Translations under genes and position numbers: made by a program
The notes under the pieces: model-generated
What the model was told of the DNA's origin: nothing
Database searches by the model: none
What the model saw: the letters and a program-made list of their open reading frames with translations, nothing else
NCBI RefSeq assembly: GCF_003268595.1
Contig: NZ_CP029797.1
Coordinates: forward strand, 1,695,501-1,759,500
Length of the DNA: 64,000 nt
Direction: 5' to 3'
Origin: Paraliobacillus zengyii
GTDB taxonomy: Bacteria > Bacillota > Bacilli > Bacillales > Amphibacillaceae
In this document: one piece after another, positions 37,714 to 47,719 of the stretch
Layout: every line of letters begins with the position of its first letter
Position numbering within the stretch: position 1 is the first letter of the stretch

Positions 37714-38213
37714 TGTTAACAGAAACAAAAGAAATTATTAAAGTAGGCATTGCTGATTTGAAGTTCGCAAAATCTCCGGAAGTTTTGCGAACATCAGGTT
37801 TAGGTTCGTGTGTAGGGGTAGTTGTCTATGATCTTACGATGAAAATTGCTGGTATGTCACATGTAATGCTACCAAATTCATCCTTATCAAAACGAAGTGA
37901 TTTGAATCAATTAAAATATGCAGATACGGCGTTACCAATTTTAATTGAACATTTACTAAAAGAAGGCGCTAGAAAATATGCATTGAAAGCTAAAATTGCT
38001 GGTGGTGCACAAATGTTTTCATTTAGTTCTTCTAATGATATGCTTCGAGTTGGAAAACGAAATGAGGAAGCAGTTAAGATGATGCTTGAACAATATCGCA
38101 TTCCTCTCGTTTCAGAGGATGTTGGTGGTAGTAGTGGGCGAACAATTGAATTTTCTCTCGATACGGGTATGTTAAATATAAGAACAGTAAATTCGGGAGA
38201 AAAACAAATATAA
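37713..38213 (+). CDS. cheD: Chemoreceptor glutamine deamidase CheD
   Basis: CheD deamidates receptor glutamines and is regulated by CheC. The catalytic Cys is in GLGSCVGVVVYD and the His in GMSHVMLPNS; the family block KIAGGAQMF and GGSSGRTIEFSLDTG follow. It has 166 residues with a GTG start overlapping the cheC stop, AGGTG lying nine bases upstream. Confidence 0.94.
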   Translation: MLTETKEIIKVGIADLKFAKSPEVLRTSGLGSCVGVVVYDLTMKIAGMSHVMLPNSSLSKRSDLNQLKYADTALPILIEHLLKEGARKYALKAKIAGGAQMFSFSSSNDMLRVGKRNEEAVKMMLEQYRIPLVSEDVGGSSGRTIEFSLDTGMLNIRTVNSGEKQI

Positions 38214-38256
38214 TTTTTCAACTAATGGGGGAACATGACAACTGTGAGGTGATTTA

Positions 38257-39015
38257 ATGTCAGATTCTAGCCCAGCAATACAAGAGGTTTGGGATAAATG
38301 GTCAAATGATAGAGATAACGAATCAGCAAACCAACTGGTTGAGCATTATCTTTATCTTGTTCAATATCATGTGCAACGAATTGCAATCCATCTTCCGAAA
38401 AATGTAAGCAAAGATGACATGAAGAGCTTAGGATTAATGGGATTATATGATGCGCTTCATAAATTTGAACCAAAAAGAGATTTGAAATTTGATACATATG
38501 CCTCTTTTCGGATTCGTGGATCAATTATAGATGGGCTACGTAAGGAAGATTGGTTACCGCGTTCAACACGTGATAAGTCTAAAAAAATTGATAAAGCACT
38601 GCGAGATCTAGAGCAAAAATTGCATCGAGAACCTACGTTAACTGAAGTGGCTGAATTCTTGGGAATGCGTAAACAAGAAGTTGAAGAAATAGTGAAAGAT
38701 TCACTATTTTCTAATCTTCTATCCATCGAAGAAAAGTCAAGTGAGCATCAAGATGATTATAAAGAAGGTATAGGCTATAATTTACCTGATGATAAGAATT
38801 TAACGCCTGAAGATAGCATGTTGACAGCAGAAAGTCATCATGAACTAGAGCAGAGTATTGGACAATTAAATAAAAACGAACAATTAGTCATTAGTTTATT
38901 TTACAAGGAAGAGCTTACATTCACAGAAATAGGAAATGTTTTAGAGTTGACTACATCACGAATATCACAAATCCATAAACAAGCTATTTTTAAATTAAAA
39001 AAACATTTGGCATGA
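38257..39015 (+). CDS. sigD: RNA polymerase sigma factor SigD (FliA/WhiG family)
   Basis: SigD transcribes late flagellar and autolysin genes. Region 2 is seen in SLGLMGLYDALHKFE and FDTYASFRIRGSIIDGLRK, followed by DWLPRSTRDKSKK; the C-terminal region 4 HTH is TFTEIGNVLELTTSRISQIH. It has 252 residues. The ATG follows GTGAGGTGA. Being near the end of the operon, its level depends on transcription across about 26 kb, as in B. subtilis, and it would be held by FlgM encoded elsewhere. Confidence 0.97.
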   Translation: MSDSSPAIQEVWDKWSNDRDNESANQLVEHYLYLVQYHVQRIAIHLPKNVSKDDMKSLGLMGLYDALHKFEPKRDLKFDTYASFRIRGSIIDGLRKEDWLPRSTRDKSKKIDKALRDLEQKLHREPTLTEVAEFLGMRKQEVEEIVKDSLFSNLLSIEEKSSEHQDDYKEGIGYNLPDDKNLTPEDSMLTAESHHELEQSIGQLNKNEQLVISLFYKEELTFTEIGNVLELTTSRISQIHKQAIFKLKKHLA

Positions 39016-39060
39016 TCAGAAAACCGTATATAGTCGTGTCATAGTAAAGGGGATTATAAT

Positions 39061-40431
39061 ATGGAACCTCTTCAGGAAGTATTTGAGTTGAGTGTGTCAA
39101 CCGATAAAATGCATGCCTCACTTCATGCGAAAGAGACTTTTGATCCAGAAGAACTAACTGTAGAACTAATTTTAAAGTGGTTAAAAGAGCAAAAAATAAC
39201 AGTAGGTATTCAGGCAGAAGCGATAGAAAAATTAGTTGCGAATTTTCAAGAAGATTTGTTACCACTAAAAATTGCTTTAGGTACATATCCTGTTCATGGA
39301 ATTAATGGCAAAATTGATTATGTCTGTGAACAGGATGACAATATTGAATTGGAAGAAAAAAGAAATTTCCGTGATGTTAGAAAAATTCCTTCTCTTAAAG
39401 AAAAGGAAAAAATTGCAATAGTATCGGATCCAGTGCCGGGAATTGTTGGACTGAATATTTACGGAAAAAAAGTACCTGCCAAATCTGGAAAGCCAATACG
39501 GATGCGTGCGGGTAAAAATGTTGAATTTAATGAAAGTGATCAGTCGTTTTATGCTACAGCTGACGGTCAATTGAGCATTGGAGCAAATGTCATCCAAGTA
39601 TTTGATACATATGAAGTTAGTGGAGATTTGTCTTTAAAGACAGGCAATCTTAATTTTGTTGGGTCTATTATTATTCGAGGTAATGTTCCCTCAGGATATC
39701 GTGTAGAAGCAGAAGGAGATATACATATATATGGTTTAGTGGAATCTGCTTACATTCATGCGGGTGGTAACGTGTTTATTTCAGAAGGCATTGCCGGTCA
39801 GCGTAAAGGTACAATTATTGCAGGTGCAGATGTCACAGTTAATTACATTAATCAAGCTATTGTTGATGCGGGTAAAGATATCATCGTACATAATGCAATT
39901 ATGCACAGCCATTGTGTTGCACAAGAGCATATTTATTGCCAAAATGGACATATCATTGGTGGTGTTTGTTCAGCAGGTAAAACGATAGAAGCAAGGGATA
40001 TCGGTAATAAGATGGATACTAAAACAGAAATTGCTATCGGAATCAATCAGGAACATGCTGAAGAAGAAACAAAATTACTTAAAGAAAAAGAAAGTTTACA
40101 TGAGAATAAAGAAAAGCTTCGGGTCTTAGGTGAAAGTTTACATAAAAAAGCCGAATCTAATGTTGGTTTAACCTCAAAAGAGCGCATATTTTTATTGAAG
40201 CAACGTAATTCAGTAAAACAGACGGATCTGAAATTGGATAAAATTGAGGAAGAACTTTCCTTGTTGCATGTGGAGCTAGGTGATGTAGAACAGGTTAGGT
40301 TAATTGTTAAAGGCATCTTACATGAAAATGTTGATTTATCTTTTGGTAAATATCAAATGACAACAAAAATCACCCAGAAGTTTACACAAGTATATTTAGA
40401 CAATGGTGAAATAACCACGAAAGCACTATAA
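39061..40431 (+). CDS. DUF342/FapA family protein
   Basis: This protein of 456 residues has no counterpart in the B. subtilis fla/che operon, but FapA/DUF342 genes occur behind sigD in other Bacillaceae. The middle (about 130-330) has repeated short beta strands (GNLNFVGSIIIRGNVPSGY, VEAEGDIHIYGLVESAYI, GGNVFISEGI), the beta-helix pattern of the family. A charged coiled coil follows (about 335-420). In Vibrio, FapA affects flagellation and glucose-linked regulation; the role here is inferred from position. The ATG follows AAAGGGG. Confidence 0.88.
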   Translation: MEPLQEVFELSVSTDKMHASLHAKETFDPEELTVELILKWLKEQKITVGIQAEAIEKLVANFQEDLLPLKIALGTYPVHGINGKIDYVCEQDDNIELEEKRNFRDVRKIPSLKEKEKIAIVSDPVPGIVGLNIYGKKVPAKSGKPIRMRAGKNVEFNESDQSFYATADGQLSIGANVIQVFDTYEVSGDLSLKTGNLNFVGSIIIRGNVPSGYRVEAEGDIHIYGLVESAYIHAGGNVFISEGIAGQRKGTIIAGADVTVNYINQAIVDAGKDIIVHNAIMHSHCVAQEHIYCQNGHIIGGVCSAGKTIEARDIGNKMDTKTEIAIGINQEHAEEETKLLKEKESLHENKEKLRVLGESLHKKAESNVGLTSKERIFLLKQRNSVKQTDLKLDKIEEELSLLHVELGDVEQVRLIVKGILHENVDLSFGKYQMTTKITQKFTQVYLDNGEITTKAL

Positions 40432-40453
40432 CGCTTGAAAGGAAGCAATCTAT

Positions 40454-40762
40454 ATGAGTTGGAGAGCTGTAGAAATGCAAATAGCGCTACCACGTACGCA
40501 AGATGCTGGTAAAATACAAGAACAGCTCCAACAACGTGGTCAATTCATGCAAGATGTTATAGCTAATCAACAATTAGCCCAAGATGAGGTTAAACGAAAA
40601 ACTGTGAATGATTTGAAGCAGAAGGCTGAACTTTCAAACAAAAAAGAAGAAAAGCATCCAACTAATAATGAAACATTGCATGATAATACAAGGAAAAATG
40701 AAATTGAATCGCACGCAATAGAACACCCGTATCTCGGTAAAAAAATCGATTTTAATGGTTAA
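40454..40762 (+). CDS. Small hypothetical protein of the fla/che operon
   Basis: I do not recognise this protein of 102 residues. It starts MSWRAVEMQIALPRTQDAGK, continues as a Gln/Lys/Glu-rich helix (about 20-70) and ends HPYLGKKIDFNG. There is no signal or membrane segment. GGAAGC before the ATG gives only a modest ribosome-binding site, but the FapA-like gene ends 22 bases upstream and swrB overlaps in context, so it is probably translated. A role in flagellar or SigD control is only guilt by association. Confidence 0.7.
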   Translation: MSWRAVEMQIALPRTQDAGKIQEQLQQRGQFMQDVIANQQLAQDEVKRKTVNDLKQKAELSNKKEEKHPTNNETLHDNTRKNEIESHAIEHPYLGKKIDFNG

Positions 40763-40772
40763 GAGGGGTATT

Positions 40773-41279
40773 ATGGTATATTTCTTATTATTAATAAGTT
40801 TTTTATTACATGTGTTCACATTTATTACGATTAAAGTTTTAAAAGATCGTATCATGGAACCCGATGATGTTATAGAAAAACAAGCCCAGCAACAAAAAGA
40901 AATGGAAGAACTACTTGCTGTTTATTTGTTAGAAATAAGAGAAGAAAACGAAAAAATAGTTAGCATGTTTGAAAAACAGAAAAGCAGCAGTAAGAAAAAT
41001 AATGTATCTAGTCCTCCAAAAATAAATAATGAACAAGAGAAAAAGTATGAGAAAGCAGTTCAGATAAATGAGACGGTAACATCTAATGAACCTGAACCTA
41101 TAACTGAGTATCAGCCACCGATAGGTGATGATTTTCAGGATACAGTAGAACAATCATTATCTGCACAAGTATTATCTTTGTATAATCAAGGTGAATCTAT
41201 TGAGTCTATTGCAAGAAAATTAGATTCAGGTAAAACAGAGATTGAACTAATGATAAAATTCCATAAAAAAAACAGTTGA
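40773..41279 (+). CDS. swrB: Swarming motility protein SwrB
   Basis: SwrB promotes flagellar basal-body completion and SigD activity in B. subtilis. The protein of 168 residues has the expected plan: N-terminal membrane helix (MVYFLLLISFLLHVFTFITI), acidic/basic coiled coil (about 30-85) and a C-terminal helix-turn-helix-like segment (LSLYNQGESIESIARKLDSG). ATG 40773 follows AGAGGGG; an in-frame ATG at 40755 is inside the preceding gene. Position directly before rpsB matches B. subtilis. Sequence identity in this family is low. Confidence 0.85.
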   Translation: MVYFLLLISFLLHVFTFITIKVLKDRIMEPDDVIEKQAQQQKEMEELLAVYLLEIREENEKIVSMFEKQKSSSKKNNVSSPPKINNEQEKKYEKAVQINETVTSNEPEPITEYQPPIGDDFQDTVEQSLSAQVLSLYNQGESIESIARKLDSGKTEIELMIKFHKKNS

Positions 41280-41285
41280 AATTGC

Positions 41286-41314
41286 TTGATTGCATGTTTT
41301 GGTTATGGTATAGT
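41286..41314 (+). promoter_or_regulatory. Extended -10 promoter of rpsB
   Basis: TTGATT (41286-41291), 17 bases, TATAGT (41309-41314), with TG one base before the -10. Transcription would begin near 41321, leaving a 116-base leader that includes a small hairpin CTAATC/GATTAG (41361-41376) followed by five T. Confidence 0.7.
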
Positions 41315-41436
41315 TACTTTTGGTGTCAATCACACACGCTTATGGATGATAGAGATGGTGCTAATCGAATGATTAGTTTTTCTATAAATATGAAATAAGC
41401 GGAGGCATAAAACCAAATTATTAGGAGGAAAAAATC

Positions 41437-42204
41437 ATGGCAGTAATCTCAATGAAACAACTTCTTGAAGCTGGTGTACATTTCGGTCACCAAACTCGTC
41501 GTTGGAATCCAAAGATGAAGAAATACATCTTTACAGAAAGAAACGGTATTTATATCATCGATCTTCAAAAAACAGTTAAAAAGGTAGATGAAGCTTATAA
41601 TTTTGTAAAACAAATTGGCGAAAATGGCGGTACTATTCTTTTTGTAGGTACTAAAAAACAAGCACAAGAGTCTGTTAGAGACGAAGCGATTCGTTCAGGT
41701 ATGTTTTTTATTAACCAACGTTGGTTAGGTGGAACACTAACAAACTTCGGTACTATCCGTAAACGTATTAATCGTATGAAAGATATTGAACGTATGCAAG
41801 AAGACGGTACTTTTGAAGTACTTCCTAAAAAAGAAGTAGTAGGCTTAATGAAAGAAAGAGATCGTCTTGACAAATTCCTTGGTGGAATTAAAGAGATGAA
41901 GAAAGTTCCTGATGCTTTATTTATCATTGATCCACGTAAAGAGCGTATCGCTGTTGCAGAAGCACACAAATTGAACATCCCGATCGTTGGTATTGTAGAT
42001 ACTAACTGTGATCCTGATGAAATTGATTATGTAATTCCAGCAAATGATGATGCTATTCGTGCAGTAAAACTTCTTACTGGTAAAATGGCAGACGCTATTT
42101 TAGAATCAAAACAAGGTGAAGAACTAGAAGAAGTTGAAGCTCCTAATGCTACAGAAGCTGAGGCAACTGAGCAAAAAGAAGCGGAAGCTGCAGTAAAAGA
42201 ATAA
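41437..42204 (+). CDS. rpsB: 30S ribosomal protein S2
   Basis: S2 binds the small subunit late in assembly. The family blocks are clear: [53 protein letters not shown] and [20 protein letters not shown]. It has 255 residues with an Ala/Glu-rich tail (about 225-255) somewhat longer than in B. subtilis. TTAGGAGG precedes the ATG. A terminator separates it from tsf. Confidence 0.98.
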   Translation: MAVISMKQLLEAGVHFGHQTRRWNPKMKKYIFTERNGIYIIDLQKTVKKVDEAYNFVKQIGENGGTILFVGTKKQAQESVRDEAIRSGMFFINQRWLGGTLTNFGTIRKRINRMKDIERMQEDGTFEVLPKKEVVGLMKERDRLDKFLGGIKEMKKVPDALFIIDPRKERIAVAEAHKLNIPIVGIVDTNCDPDEIDYVIPANDDAIRAVKLLTGKMADAILESKQGEELEEVEAPNATEAEATEQKEAEAAVKE

Positions 42205-42219
42205 GTTTAATTTACATGG

Positions 42220-42253
42220 GGTGATAAGGGGGTAACCCTTTATCACCTTTTTT
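42220..42253 (+). terminator. Terminator or attenuator between rpsB and tsf
   Basis: GGTGATAAGGG (42220-42230) pairs with CCCTTATCACC (42237-42247), loop of six bases, then six T. Since tsf has its own promoter just downstream, this would end most rpsB transcripts. Confidence 0.88.
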
Positions 42254-42265
42254 CAGAAATACTAT

Positions 42266-42314
42266 CTTACATTTGAATGATTTTACTTATATAATTGATA
42301 GAAAACTATCAATT
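42266..42314 (+). promoter_or_regulatory. tsf promoter overlapped by a perfect palindrome
   Basis: CTTACA (42266-42271), 18 bases, TATAAT (42290-42295). A perfect inverted repeat AATTGATAG (42293-42301), AAAA, CTATCAATT (42306-42314) overlaps the -10 and covers the expected start of transcription. It could be an operator or a 5'-end hairpin. Confidence 0.5.
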
Positions 42315-42339
42315 TGGATAATCTAAGGAGGAAAACATA

Positions 42340-43227
42340 ATGGCAGTAACAGCACAAATGGTAAAAGAACTGCGCGAGCAAACTGGTGCGGGTATGATGG
42401 ATTGTAAAAAGGCTTTAACAGAAACAAACGGTAATATGGAAGAAGCAATTGATTTTCTTAGAGAAAAGGGTATTTCAAGTGCAGCTAAAAAATCTGATCG
42501 TATTGCAGCAGAAGGTTCTGCATATGTAATGGTTGACGGTAATACTGCTGTATTATTAGAAGTTAATTGTGAAACAGATTTTGTTACAAAAAATGACCAA
42601 TTCAAGTCAATCTTAGAAGAATTAGCAAAACACTTATTATCACAAAAACCAGCAAATGTTGAAGCAGCACTTCAACAGCCATTACATGGTGAAGGTGAAG
42701 TATTAGAGCAATTTATTCATGCTAACATTGCAAAAATTGGTGAAAAATTATCTTTACGTCGTTTCTCTATTTTCGAAAAGACAGATGCTGACGCTTTTGG
42801 TGCTTACATTCATATGGGTGGAAATATTGGTGTTGTAACTATACTTGAAGGCACAACAGATGAAGCTTTCGCTAAAGATGTTGCGATGCATATTGCTGCA
42901 GTAAATCCTCGTTATGTGACACGTGATGCTGTTGCAACTGAAGAAGTAGACAAAGAGCGTGAAGTACTTAAGACACAAGCTTTAAATGAAGGTAAGCCAG
43001 AGAAAATTGTTGAAAAAATGGTAGAAGGTCGCTTAAGTAAATTCTTTGAAGAAATTTGTTTGCTTGAACAGAGTTTTGTTAAAGATCCAGATCAAAAAGT
43101 TAAAAAACTAGTTGCAGATAAAGGAGCAACTGTTAAAGGCTTTGTTCGTTATCAAGTCGGTGAAGGTATGGAAAAACGTGAAGATAACTTTGCTGAAGAA
43201 GTAATGAACCAAGTAAACAAAAAATAA
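42340..43227 (+). CDS. tsf: Elongation factor Ts
   Basis: EF-Ts recharges EF-Tu with GTP. The N-terminal signature [20 protein letters not shown] (about 5-24), the EF-Tu-interacting ETDFVTKN (about 80-87) and IGVVTILEG are present. It has 295 residues, near the Bacillus size. CTAAGGAGG precedes the ATG. Confidence 0.98.
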   Translation: MAVTAQMVKELREQTGAGMMDCKKALTETNGNMEEAIDFLREKGISSAAKKSDRIAAEGSAYVMVDGNTAVLLEVNCETDFVTKNDQFKSILEELAKHLLSQKPANVEAALQQPLHGEGEVLEQFIHANIAKIGEKLSLRRFSIFEKTDADAFGAYIHMGGNIGVVTILEGTTDEAFAKDVAMHIAAVNPRYVTRDAVATEEVDKEREVLKTQALNEGKPEKIVEKMVEGRLSKFFEEICLLEQSFVKDPDQKVKKLVADKGATVKGFVRYQVGEGMEKREDNFAEEVMNQVNKK

Positions 43228-43274
43228 CGTTATATCTCATTTTATATCGTGGGATAAAATCGATTTAAACAGTT

Positions 43275-43299
43275 AGGGGACACGTGGTGTTCCCTTTTG
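43275..43299 (+). terminator. Intrinsic terminator after tsf
   Basis: AGGGGACAC (43275-43283) pairs with GTGTTCCCT (43287-43295, one G-U pair), then TTTG. It lies upstream of the true pyrH start and overlaps the end of a longer open frame at 43297. Confidence 0.7.
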
Positions 43300-43365
43300 T
43301 TTAGAAACAAGACAAGAAATATGAAAATAGAAGAAAACAATAAAATTACATATATGGAGGTTATT

Positions 43366-44088
43366 ATGACTACTGCCCACTATCAAAGAATTGTGTTAAA
43401 ATTAAGTGGAGAAGCGCTAAGTGGAGAAAAAGGTTATGGACTTGAACCAAGTGTAATTAAATCGATAGCTACGCAAGTAAAAGAAATTGCAGAGTTAGGT
43501 GTTGAAATTGCAATTGTAGTAGGCGGCGGTAATATATGGCGCGGTAAAGTTGGAAGTGAAATGGGAATGGATCGTGCAAACGCTGATTACATGGGTATGT
43601 TAGCAACAGTAATGAACTCCTTAGCTTTGCAAGATAGCTTGGAAAACCAAGGAATTCAAACGCGTGTTCAATCATCGATTGAAATGCGCCAAGTTGCCGA
43701 GCCATATATTAGAAGAAAAGCAATTCGTCACTTAGAAAAAAAACGGGTTGTTATATTCGCGGCTGGTACAGGTAATCCATACTTTTCTACTGATACAACG
43801 GCGGCACTACGAGCTGCTGAAGTAGATGCTGAAGTAATCTTAATGGCAAAAAATAATGTAGACGGTGTGTATACATCAGATCCTAAATTAAACAAAGATG
43901 CAGTTAAATATGAAGAACTTACTTACTTACAAATGTTAAATGATGGACTTGGTGTAATGGATTCTACAGCTTCATCGTTATGTATGGATAATGATATTCC
44001 GCTTCTCGTTTTTTCAGTTATGGAAGAAGGAAATATTAAGCGCGCCGTACTTGGTGAAAAAATCGGTACAATTATAAGGGGGAGATAA
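43366..44088 (+). CDS. pyrH: Uridylate kinase
   Basis: PyrH phosphorylates UMP to UDP in pyrimidine synthesis. Family motifs are [11 protein letters not shown] (about 8-18), [30 protein letters not shown] and the C-terminal [14 protein letters not shown] 43366 follows ATGGAGG and gives 240 residues, the B. subtilis length; the open frame extends to 43297, but that start touches the upstream terminator. frr starts three bases after its stop. Confidence 0.97.
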   Translation: MTTAHYQRIVLKLSGEALSGEKGYGLEPSVIKSIATQVKEIAELGVEIAIVVGGGNIWRGKVGSEMGMDRANADYMGMLATVMNSLALQDSLENQGIQTRVQSSIEMRQVAEPYIRRKAIRHLEKKRVVIFAAGTGNPYFSTDTTAALRAAEVDAEVILMAKNNVDGVYTSDPKLNKDAVKYEELTYLQMLNDGLGVMDSTASSLCMDNDIPLLVFSVMEEGNIKRAVLGEKIGTIIRGR

Positions 44089-44091
44089 GTT

Positions 44092-44649
44092 ATGTCACAA
44101 GCAGTAATTAATGATCTAAAGTCAAAAATGGCTCAAGCAGTGCAATCTTTTTCTAAACAATTATCGACGGTAAGAGCAGGCCGTGCTAATCCTGCATTAT
44201 TGAATAATGTGTTTGTTGATTATTACGGTGCCCCAACACCTTTAAATCAACTTGCAACGATATCGGTACCAGAAGCACGTTTATTACTAATTGCACCTTT
44301 TGATAAAACATCTATACCGGATATTGAAAAAGGAATTCAAAAAGCGGATTTGGGATTAGCGCCTTCTAGTGACGGAAATGTTGTACGTATTAGCATTCCA
44401 GCACTTACAGAAGAACGTAGAAAAGAATTGGTAAAAGTTGTTGGCAAATATGCCGAAGAATCTAAAGTTCAAATTCGTAATATTCGTCGTGATTCAAATG
44501 ATCAATTAAAAAAAGATGAAAAAAATGGCGATATAACAGAGGATGAATTAAGAGGTTTCCAGGATGATGTTCAAAAAGAAACCAATAACTATATTTCTGA
44601 AATTGATGAAATAGTAAAATCAAAAGAAAAAGAAATATTGGAAGTCTAA
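44092..44649 (+). CDS. frr: Ribosome recycling factor
   Basis: RRF splits post-termination ribosomes with EF-G. The 185 residues show the usual motifs [41 protein letters not shown] and [24 protein letters not shown] precedes the ATG. It forms a tight pair with pyrH and is followed by a terminator-like hairpin. Confidence 0.97.
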   Translation: MSQAVINDLKSKMAQAVQSFSKQLSTVRAGRANPALLNNVFVDYYGAPTPLNQLATISVPEARLLLIAPFDKTSIPDIEKGIQKADLGLAPSSDGNVVRISIPALTEERRKELVKVVGKYAEESKVQIRNIRRDSNDQLKKDEKNGDITEDELRGFQDDVQKETNNYISEIDEIVKSKEKEILEV

Positions 44650-44683
44650 TCGTAAATAATTAATTGAAGATGTATAATAGACG

Positions 44684-44716
44684 AAGGCCCTCTGAATAAA
44701 GGGGGTCTTTCCTTTT
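44684..44716 (+). terminator. Terminator-like hairpin after frr
   Basis: AAGGCCC (44684-44690) pairs with GGGTCTT (44703-44709, one G-U pair), followed by TTCCTTTTT. No convincing promoter was found in the 160 bases from here to uppS. Confidence 0.6.
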
Positions 44717-44879
44717 TATAACAATATTACTACTGAACAGTTAGAAAGCTAGCTGAAGTGAAAGTGTTTTTCATTTGCTAGTGATTCGAGTGCCATTACG
44801 TGGTAAACTGATTAAAGGTATGATATCTTATAATGAATTCATCATAGCGTTAAGTTTTACACACGATGGGGGACAGACA

Positions 44880-45662
44880 ATGTCGATTTTTAGATTTCCT
44901 TTCTTTAAAAATAAAAACTCTAAAAAGCAGTTAATTGAAGAAAATGATAGAATAAATGATGCTTTTGCACTACCTGAACATGTTGCAATCATAATGGATG
45001 GAAATGGTCGTTGGGCTAAAAAACGTGGACTTCCAAGGTTTGCTGGTCATAAGGAAGGTATGGATAATGTAAAAGATATTGTACGTGTAGCAAACAAGCA
45101 CCATATTAAAGTACTTACTTTATATGCTTTTTCGACAGAAAACTGGAAAAGACCTAAATCAGAAGTAGAATATTTACTTAAATTACCTAAAGAATTTATA
45201 CATACATATTTACCAGAGCTAATTAGAGAAAATGTTCAAATTAAAACAATTGGAGCATTTGATTTACTACCAGAACATACGAAAAAAGCTGTACAAGCTG
45301 CGAAAGACAAAACGAGTGAAAATGACGGACTCATTCTAAACATTGCGTTAAATTATGGTAGTAGATACGAAATAATACAAGCGATAAAACATATTGCGAA
45401 AGATGTAGAAACAAATCAGTTGGATATGGATCAGCTTGATGAATCTGTATTCTCCAATTATTTATTCACAAGTGATCTAAAAGATCCAGATTTAATTATT
45501 CGAACAAGTGGAGAGCAACGTTTAAGTAACTTTTTATTGTGGCAAGCAGCCTATTCAGAATTTTGGTTTACTGATGTGTATTGGCCTGATTTCAATGAGA
45601 AAGTATTTGAGCAAGCGTTAGTGGATTATCAAAACCGTAAGCGTCGCTTTGGTGGTTTATAG
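44880..45662 (+). CDS. uppS: Undecaprenyl diphosphate synthase
   Basis: UppS makes the C55 lipid carrier for peptidoglycan and teichoic acid. The catalytic Asp40 lies in HVAIIMDGNGRWAKKRG; FAGHKEGM, LYAFSTENW, IRTSGEQRLSNFLLWQ and EFWFTDVYWPDF complete the fold. ATG 44880, after GGGGGACAG, gives 260 residues as in B. subtilis; an in-frame start at 44775 adds 35 unlike residues. Confidence 0.97.
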   Translation: MSIFRFPFFKNKNSKKQLIEENDRINDAFALPEHVAIIMDGNGRWAKKRGLPRFAGHKEGMDNVKDIVRVANKHHIKVLTLYAFSTENWKRPKSEVEYLLKLPKEFIHTYLPELIRENVQIKTIGAFDLLPEHTKKAVQAAKDKTSENDGLILNIALNYGSRYEIIQAIKHIAKDVETNQLDMDQLDESVFSNYLFTSDLKDPDLIIRTSGEQRLSNFLLWQAAYSEFWFTDVYWPDFNEKVFEQALVDYQNRKRRFGGL

Positions 45663-45748
45663 TCACTATATATTTTAAAGTGTAAATGAGCAGATATAAA
45701 ATATACTAAATCAAAACTAGTAGATTTAGGACATGAAGGTGAACAAAT

Positions 45749-46513
45749 ATGATGCAAAGAGTAATCACAGCAATTATAGCAATACTGCTTTTCTTCCCGT
45801 TTGTTTTTATAGGCGGATGGCCCTTTTATATAGTAATGTTCTTAATTGGTTCAATTGGTCTGTTAGAACTATTGTACATGAAGAAGATGACGCAATATCC
45901 AATTCCAACTGCTTTTACACTTCTTTTATTATGGACGTTATTATTCGATTTTAAGATTGATAAATCAGAAATAATGTTGATTATTGTTTTATTGTTATTA
46001 AGTTATACTGTACTTGTTAAAAATAAGTTTACATTTGAAGATGCTGGTTTTCTGTTATTATCAGCTATGTATATTGGTTTAGGTTTTTATTACTTTATTG
46101 AGACACAGCAAGCTGGATTAGAATTTATTTTTTACGGGATAGTTATTATTTTAGCCACTGATACAGGTGCATACTTTTTTGGGAAAGCATTTGGTAAGCG
46201 AAAACTGTGGCCAGAAATTAGCCCGAATAAAACAATTGAAGGTGCATTGGGTGGAATCTTTTTAGCTTGTGTTGTTGCGGTTATTTTTCAACTAATTGCA
46301 CCAGTACATTCCTCTATACTGATCGTATTACTTGTAACTATTTTTGCAAGTATATTTGGGCAAGTGGGCGATTTAGTGGAATCTGCTTTTAAACGATACT
46401 ATAATGTAAAAGACTCCGGAAAAATACTACCTGGTCATGGTGGGATTTTAGATCGATTTGATAGTTGGTTATTTGTCTTTCCATTTCTGCATTTTATTCA
46501 ATTTGTTTCATAG
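45749..46513 (+). CDS. cdsA: Phosphatidate cytidylyltransferase
   Basis: CdsA makes CDP-diacylglycerol, the branch point of phospholipid synthesis. The 254 residues are strongly hydrophobic with about seven membrane helices. The C-terminal family signature is intact: ESAFKRYYNVKDSGK then LPGHGGILDRFDS. GAAGGTGAAC precedes two adjacent ATGs (45749 and 45752). The uppS-cdsA-dxr-rseP order matches B. subtilis. Confidence 0.95.
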   Translation: MMQRVITAIIAILLFFPFVFIGGWPFYIVMFLIGSIGLLELLYMKKMTQYPIPTAFTLLLLWTLLFDFKIDKSEIMLIIVLLLLSYTVLVKNKFTFEDAGFLLLSAMYIGLGFYYFIETQQAGLEFIFYGIVIILATDTGAYFFGKAFGKRKLWPEISPNKTIEGALGGIFLACVVAVIFQLIAPVHSSILIVLLVTIFASIFGQVGDLVESAFKRYYNVKDSGKILPGHGGILDRFDSWLFVFPFLHFIQFVS

Positions 46514-46534
46514 AATCAGATAGGAGTGTTTGAA

Positions 46535-47680
46535 ATGAAACATATCACTTTACTCGGTGCCACTGGTTCAATAGGGCTGCAGACCTTAGATGTGATTCGA
46601 CATCATCCAACTGATTTTTCGATCCATGCATTGGCTTTTGGCAAAAATGTTAAACAAGCCGTTCCTTTAATAAATGAATTCAAACCAACTAAAGTTGTTG
46701 TTTTCGATAATGAGACAAGGCAGTTATTAAAGAAAGAAGTTTCATCTGTTCAGATATTAATAGGAAATGAAGGCCTGGTAGAAGTTAGTGTGGATATAGA
46801 AACAGATGTTTTAGTAAATGCTGTAGTAGGTAGTGTGGGACTAGATGCGACAATGCATGCCATACAAGCGAATAAAACAATTGCGATTGCGAATAAAGAA
46901 ACATTAGTAATGGCAGGGCATTTAGTAATGGAGAAGGCGAGAAAGCATCAGGTAACCCTATTACCGATTGACAGCGAGCATTCTGCTATTTTTCAATGCC
47001 TACAAGGCGAGAACAGTAAAGAAGTGAACCGCCTTATATTAACTGCATCTGGTGGTAGTTTTAGAGACAAAACAAGAAAAGAATTAGAAGATGTTACGGT
47101 TGATGATGCGTTAAAGCACCCAAACTGGAAAATGGGTAAAAAAATAACAATTGACTCAGCGACTATGATGAATAAGGGATTAGAAGTGATAGAAGCACAT
47201 TGGTTATTTGATATCCAATATGATGCAATCGATGTTATATTACATAAAGAGAGCATTATTCATTCCATGGTAGAATTTCATGATAAAAGCGTAATCGCGC
47301 AATTAGGTACAGCTGATATGCGTACACCAATCCAATATGCATTAACATATCCATCACGTTTAGCATTACCACAAACAAAGCGATTAGATTTATTAGAAAT
47401 AGCAGAACTACATTTTGCTAAATTAGATTTTGAACGTTTTCCATGTTTGCATATGGCTTATCAAGCTGGTAAAGTTGGCGGAACAATGCCAACGGTGTTA
47501 AATGCTGCAAACGAAATCGCTGTTCAATTATTTTTACAAGATAAGATAAATTTTTTACAAATCGAATCTATTATTGAACGCGTTATGAATGAACACGAAG
47601 TTATCACTTATCCAGATCTAGAAGTAATTCAGGCAATAGATAAAGAAACAAGAATAAAAGTTGCTTCTTTTCTAAAGTGA
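46535..47680 (+). CDS. dxr: 1-deoxy-D-xylulose 5-phosphate reductoisomerase
   Basis: Dxr performs the second step of the MEP isoprenoid pathway, upstream of UppS's substrate. NADPH-binding [18 protein letters not shown] (about 3-20), [32 protein letters not shown] and [18 protein letters not shown] are present. It has 381 residues from ATG 46535; a GTG at 46526 lies in the ribosome-binding site TAGGAGTG. Confidence 0.97.
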   Translation: MKHITLLGATGSIGLQTLDVIRHHPTDFSIHALAFGKNVKQAVPLINEFKPTKVVVFDNETRQLLKKEVSSVQILIGNEGLVEVSVDIETDVLVNAVVGSVGLDATMHAIQANKTIAIANKETLVMAGHLVMEKARKHQVTLLPIDSEHSAIFQCLQGENSKEVNRLILTASGGSFRDKTRKELEDVTVDDALKHPNWKMGKKITIDSATMMNKGLEVIEAHWLFDIQYDAIDVILHKESIIHSMVEFHDKSVIAQLGTADMRTPIQYALTYPSRLALPQTKRLDLLEIAELHFAKLDFERFPCLHMAYQAGKVGGTMPTVLNAANEIAVQLFLQDKINFLQIESIIERVMNEHEVITYPDLEVIQAIDKETRIKVASFLK

Positions 47681-47719
47681 TGTAAGTTAAGTAGTAGGTA
47701 AAAATAAAGGAGAGTGTTG

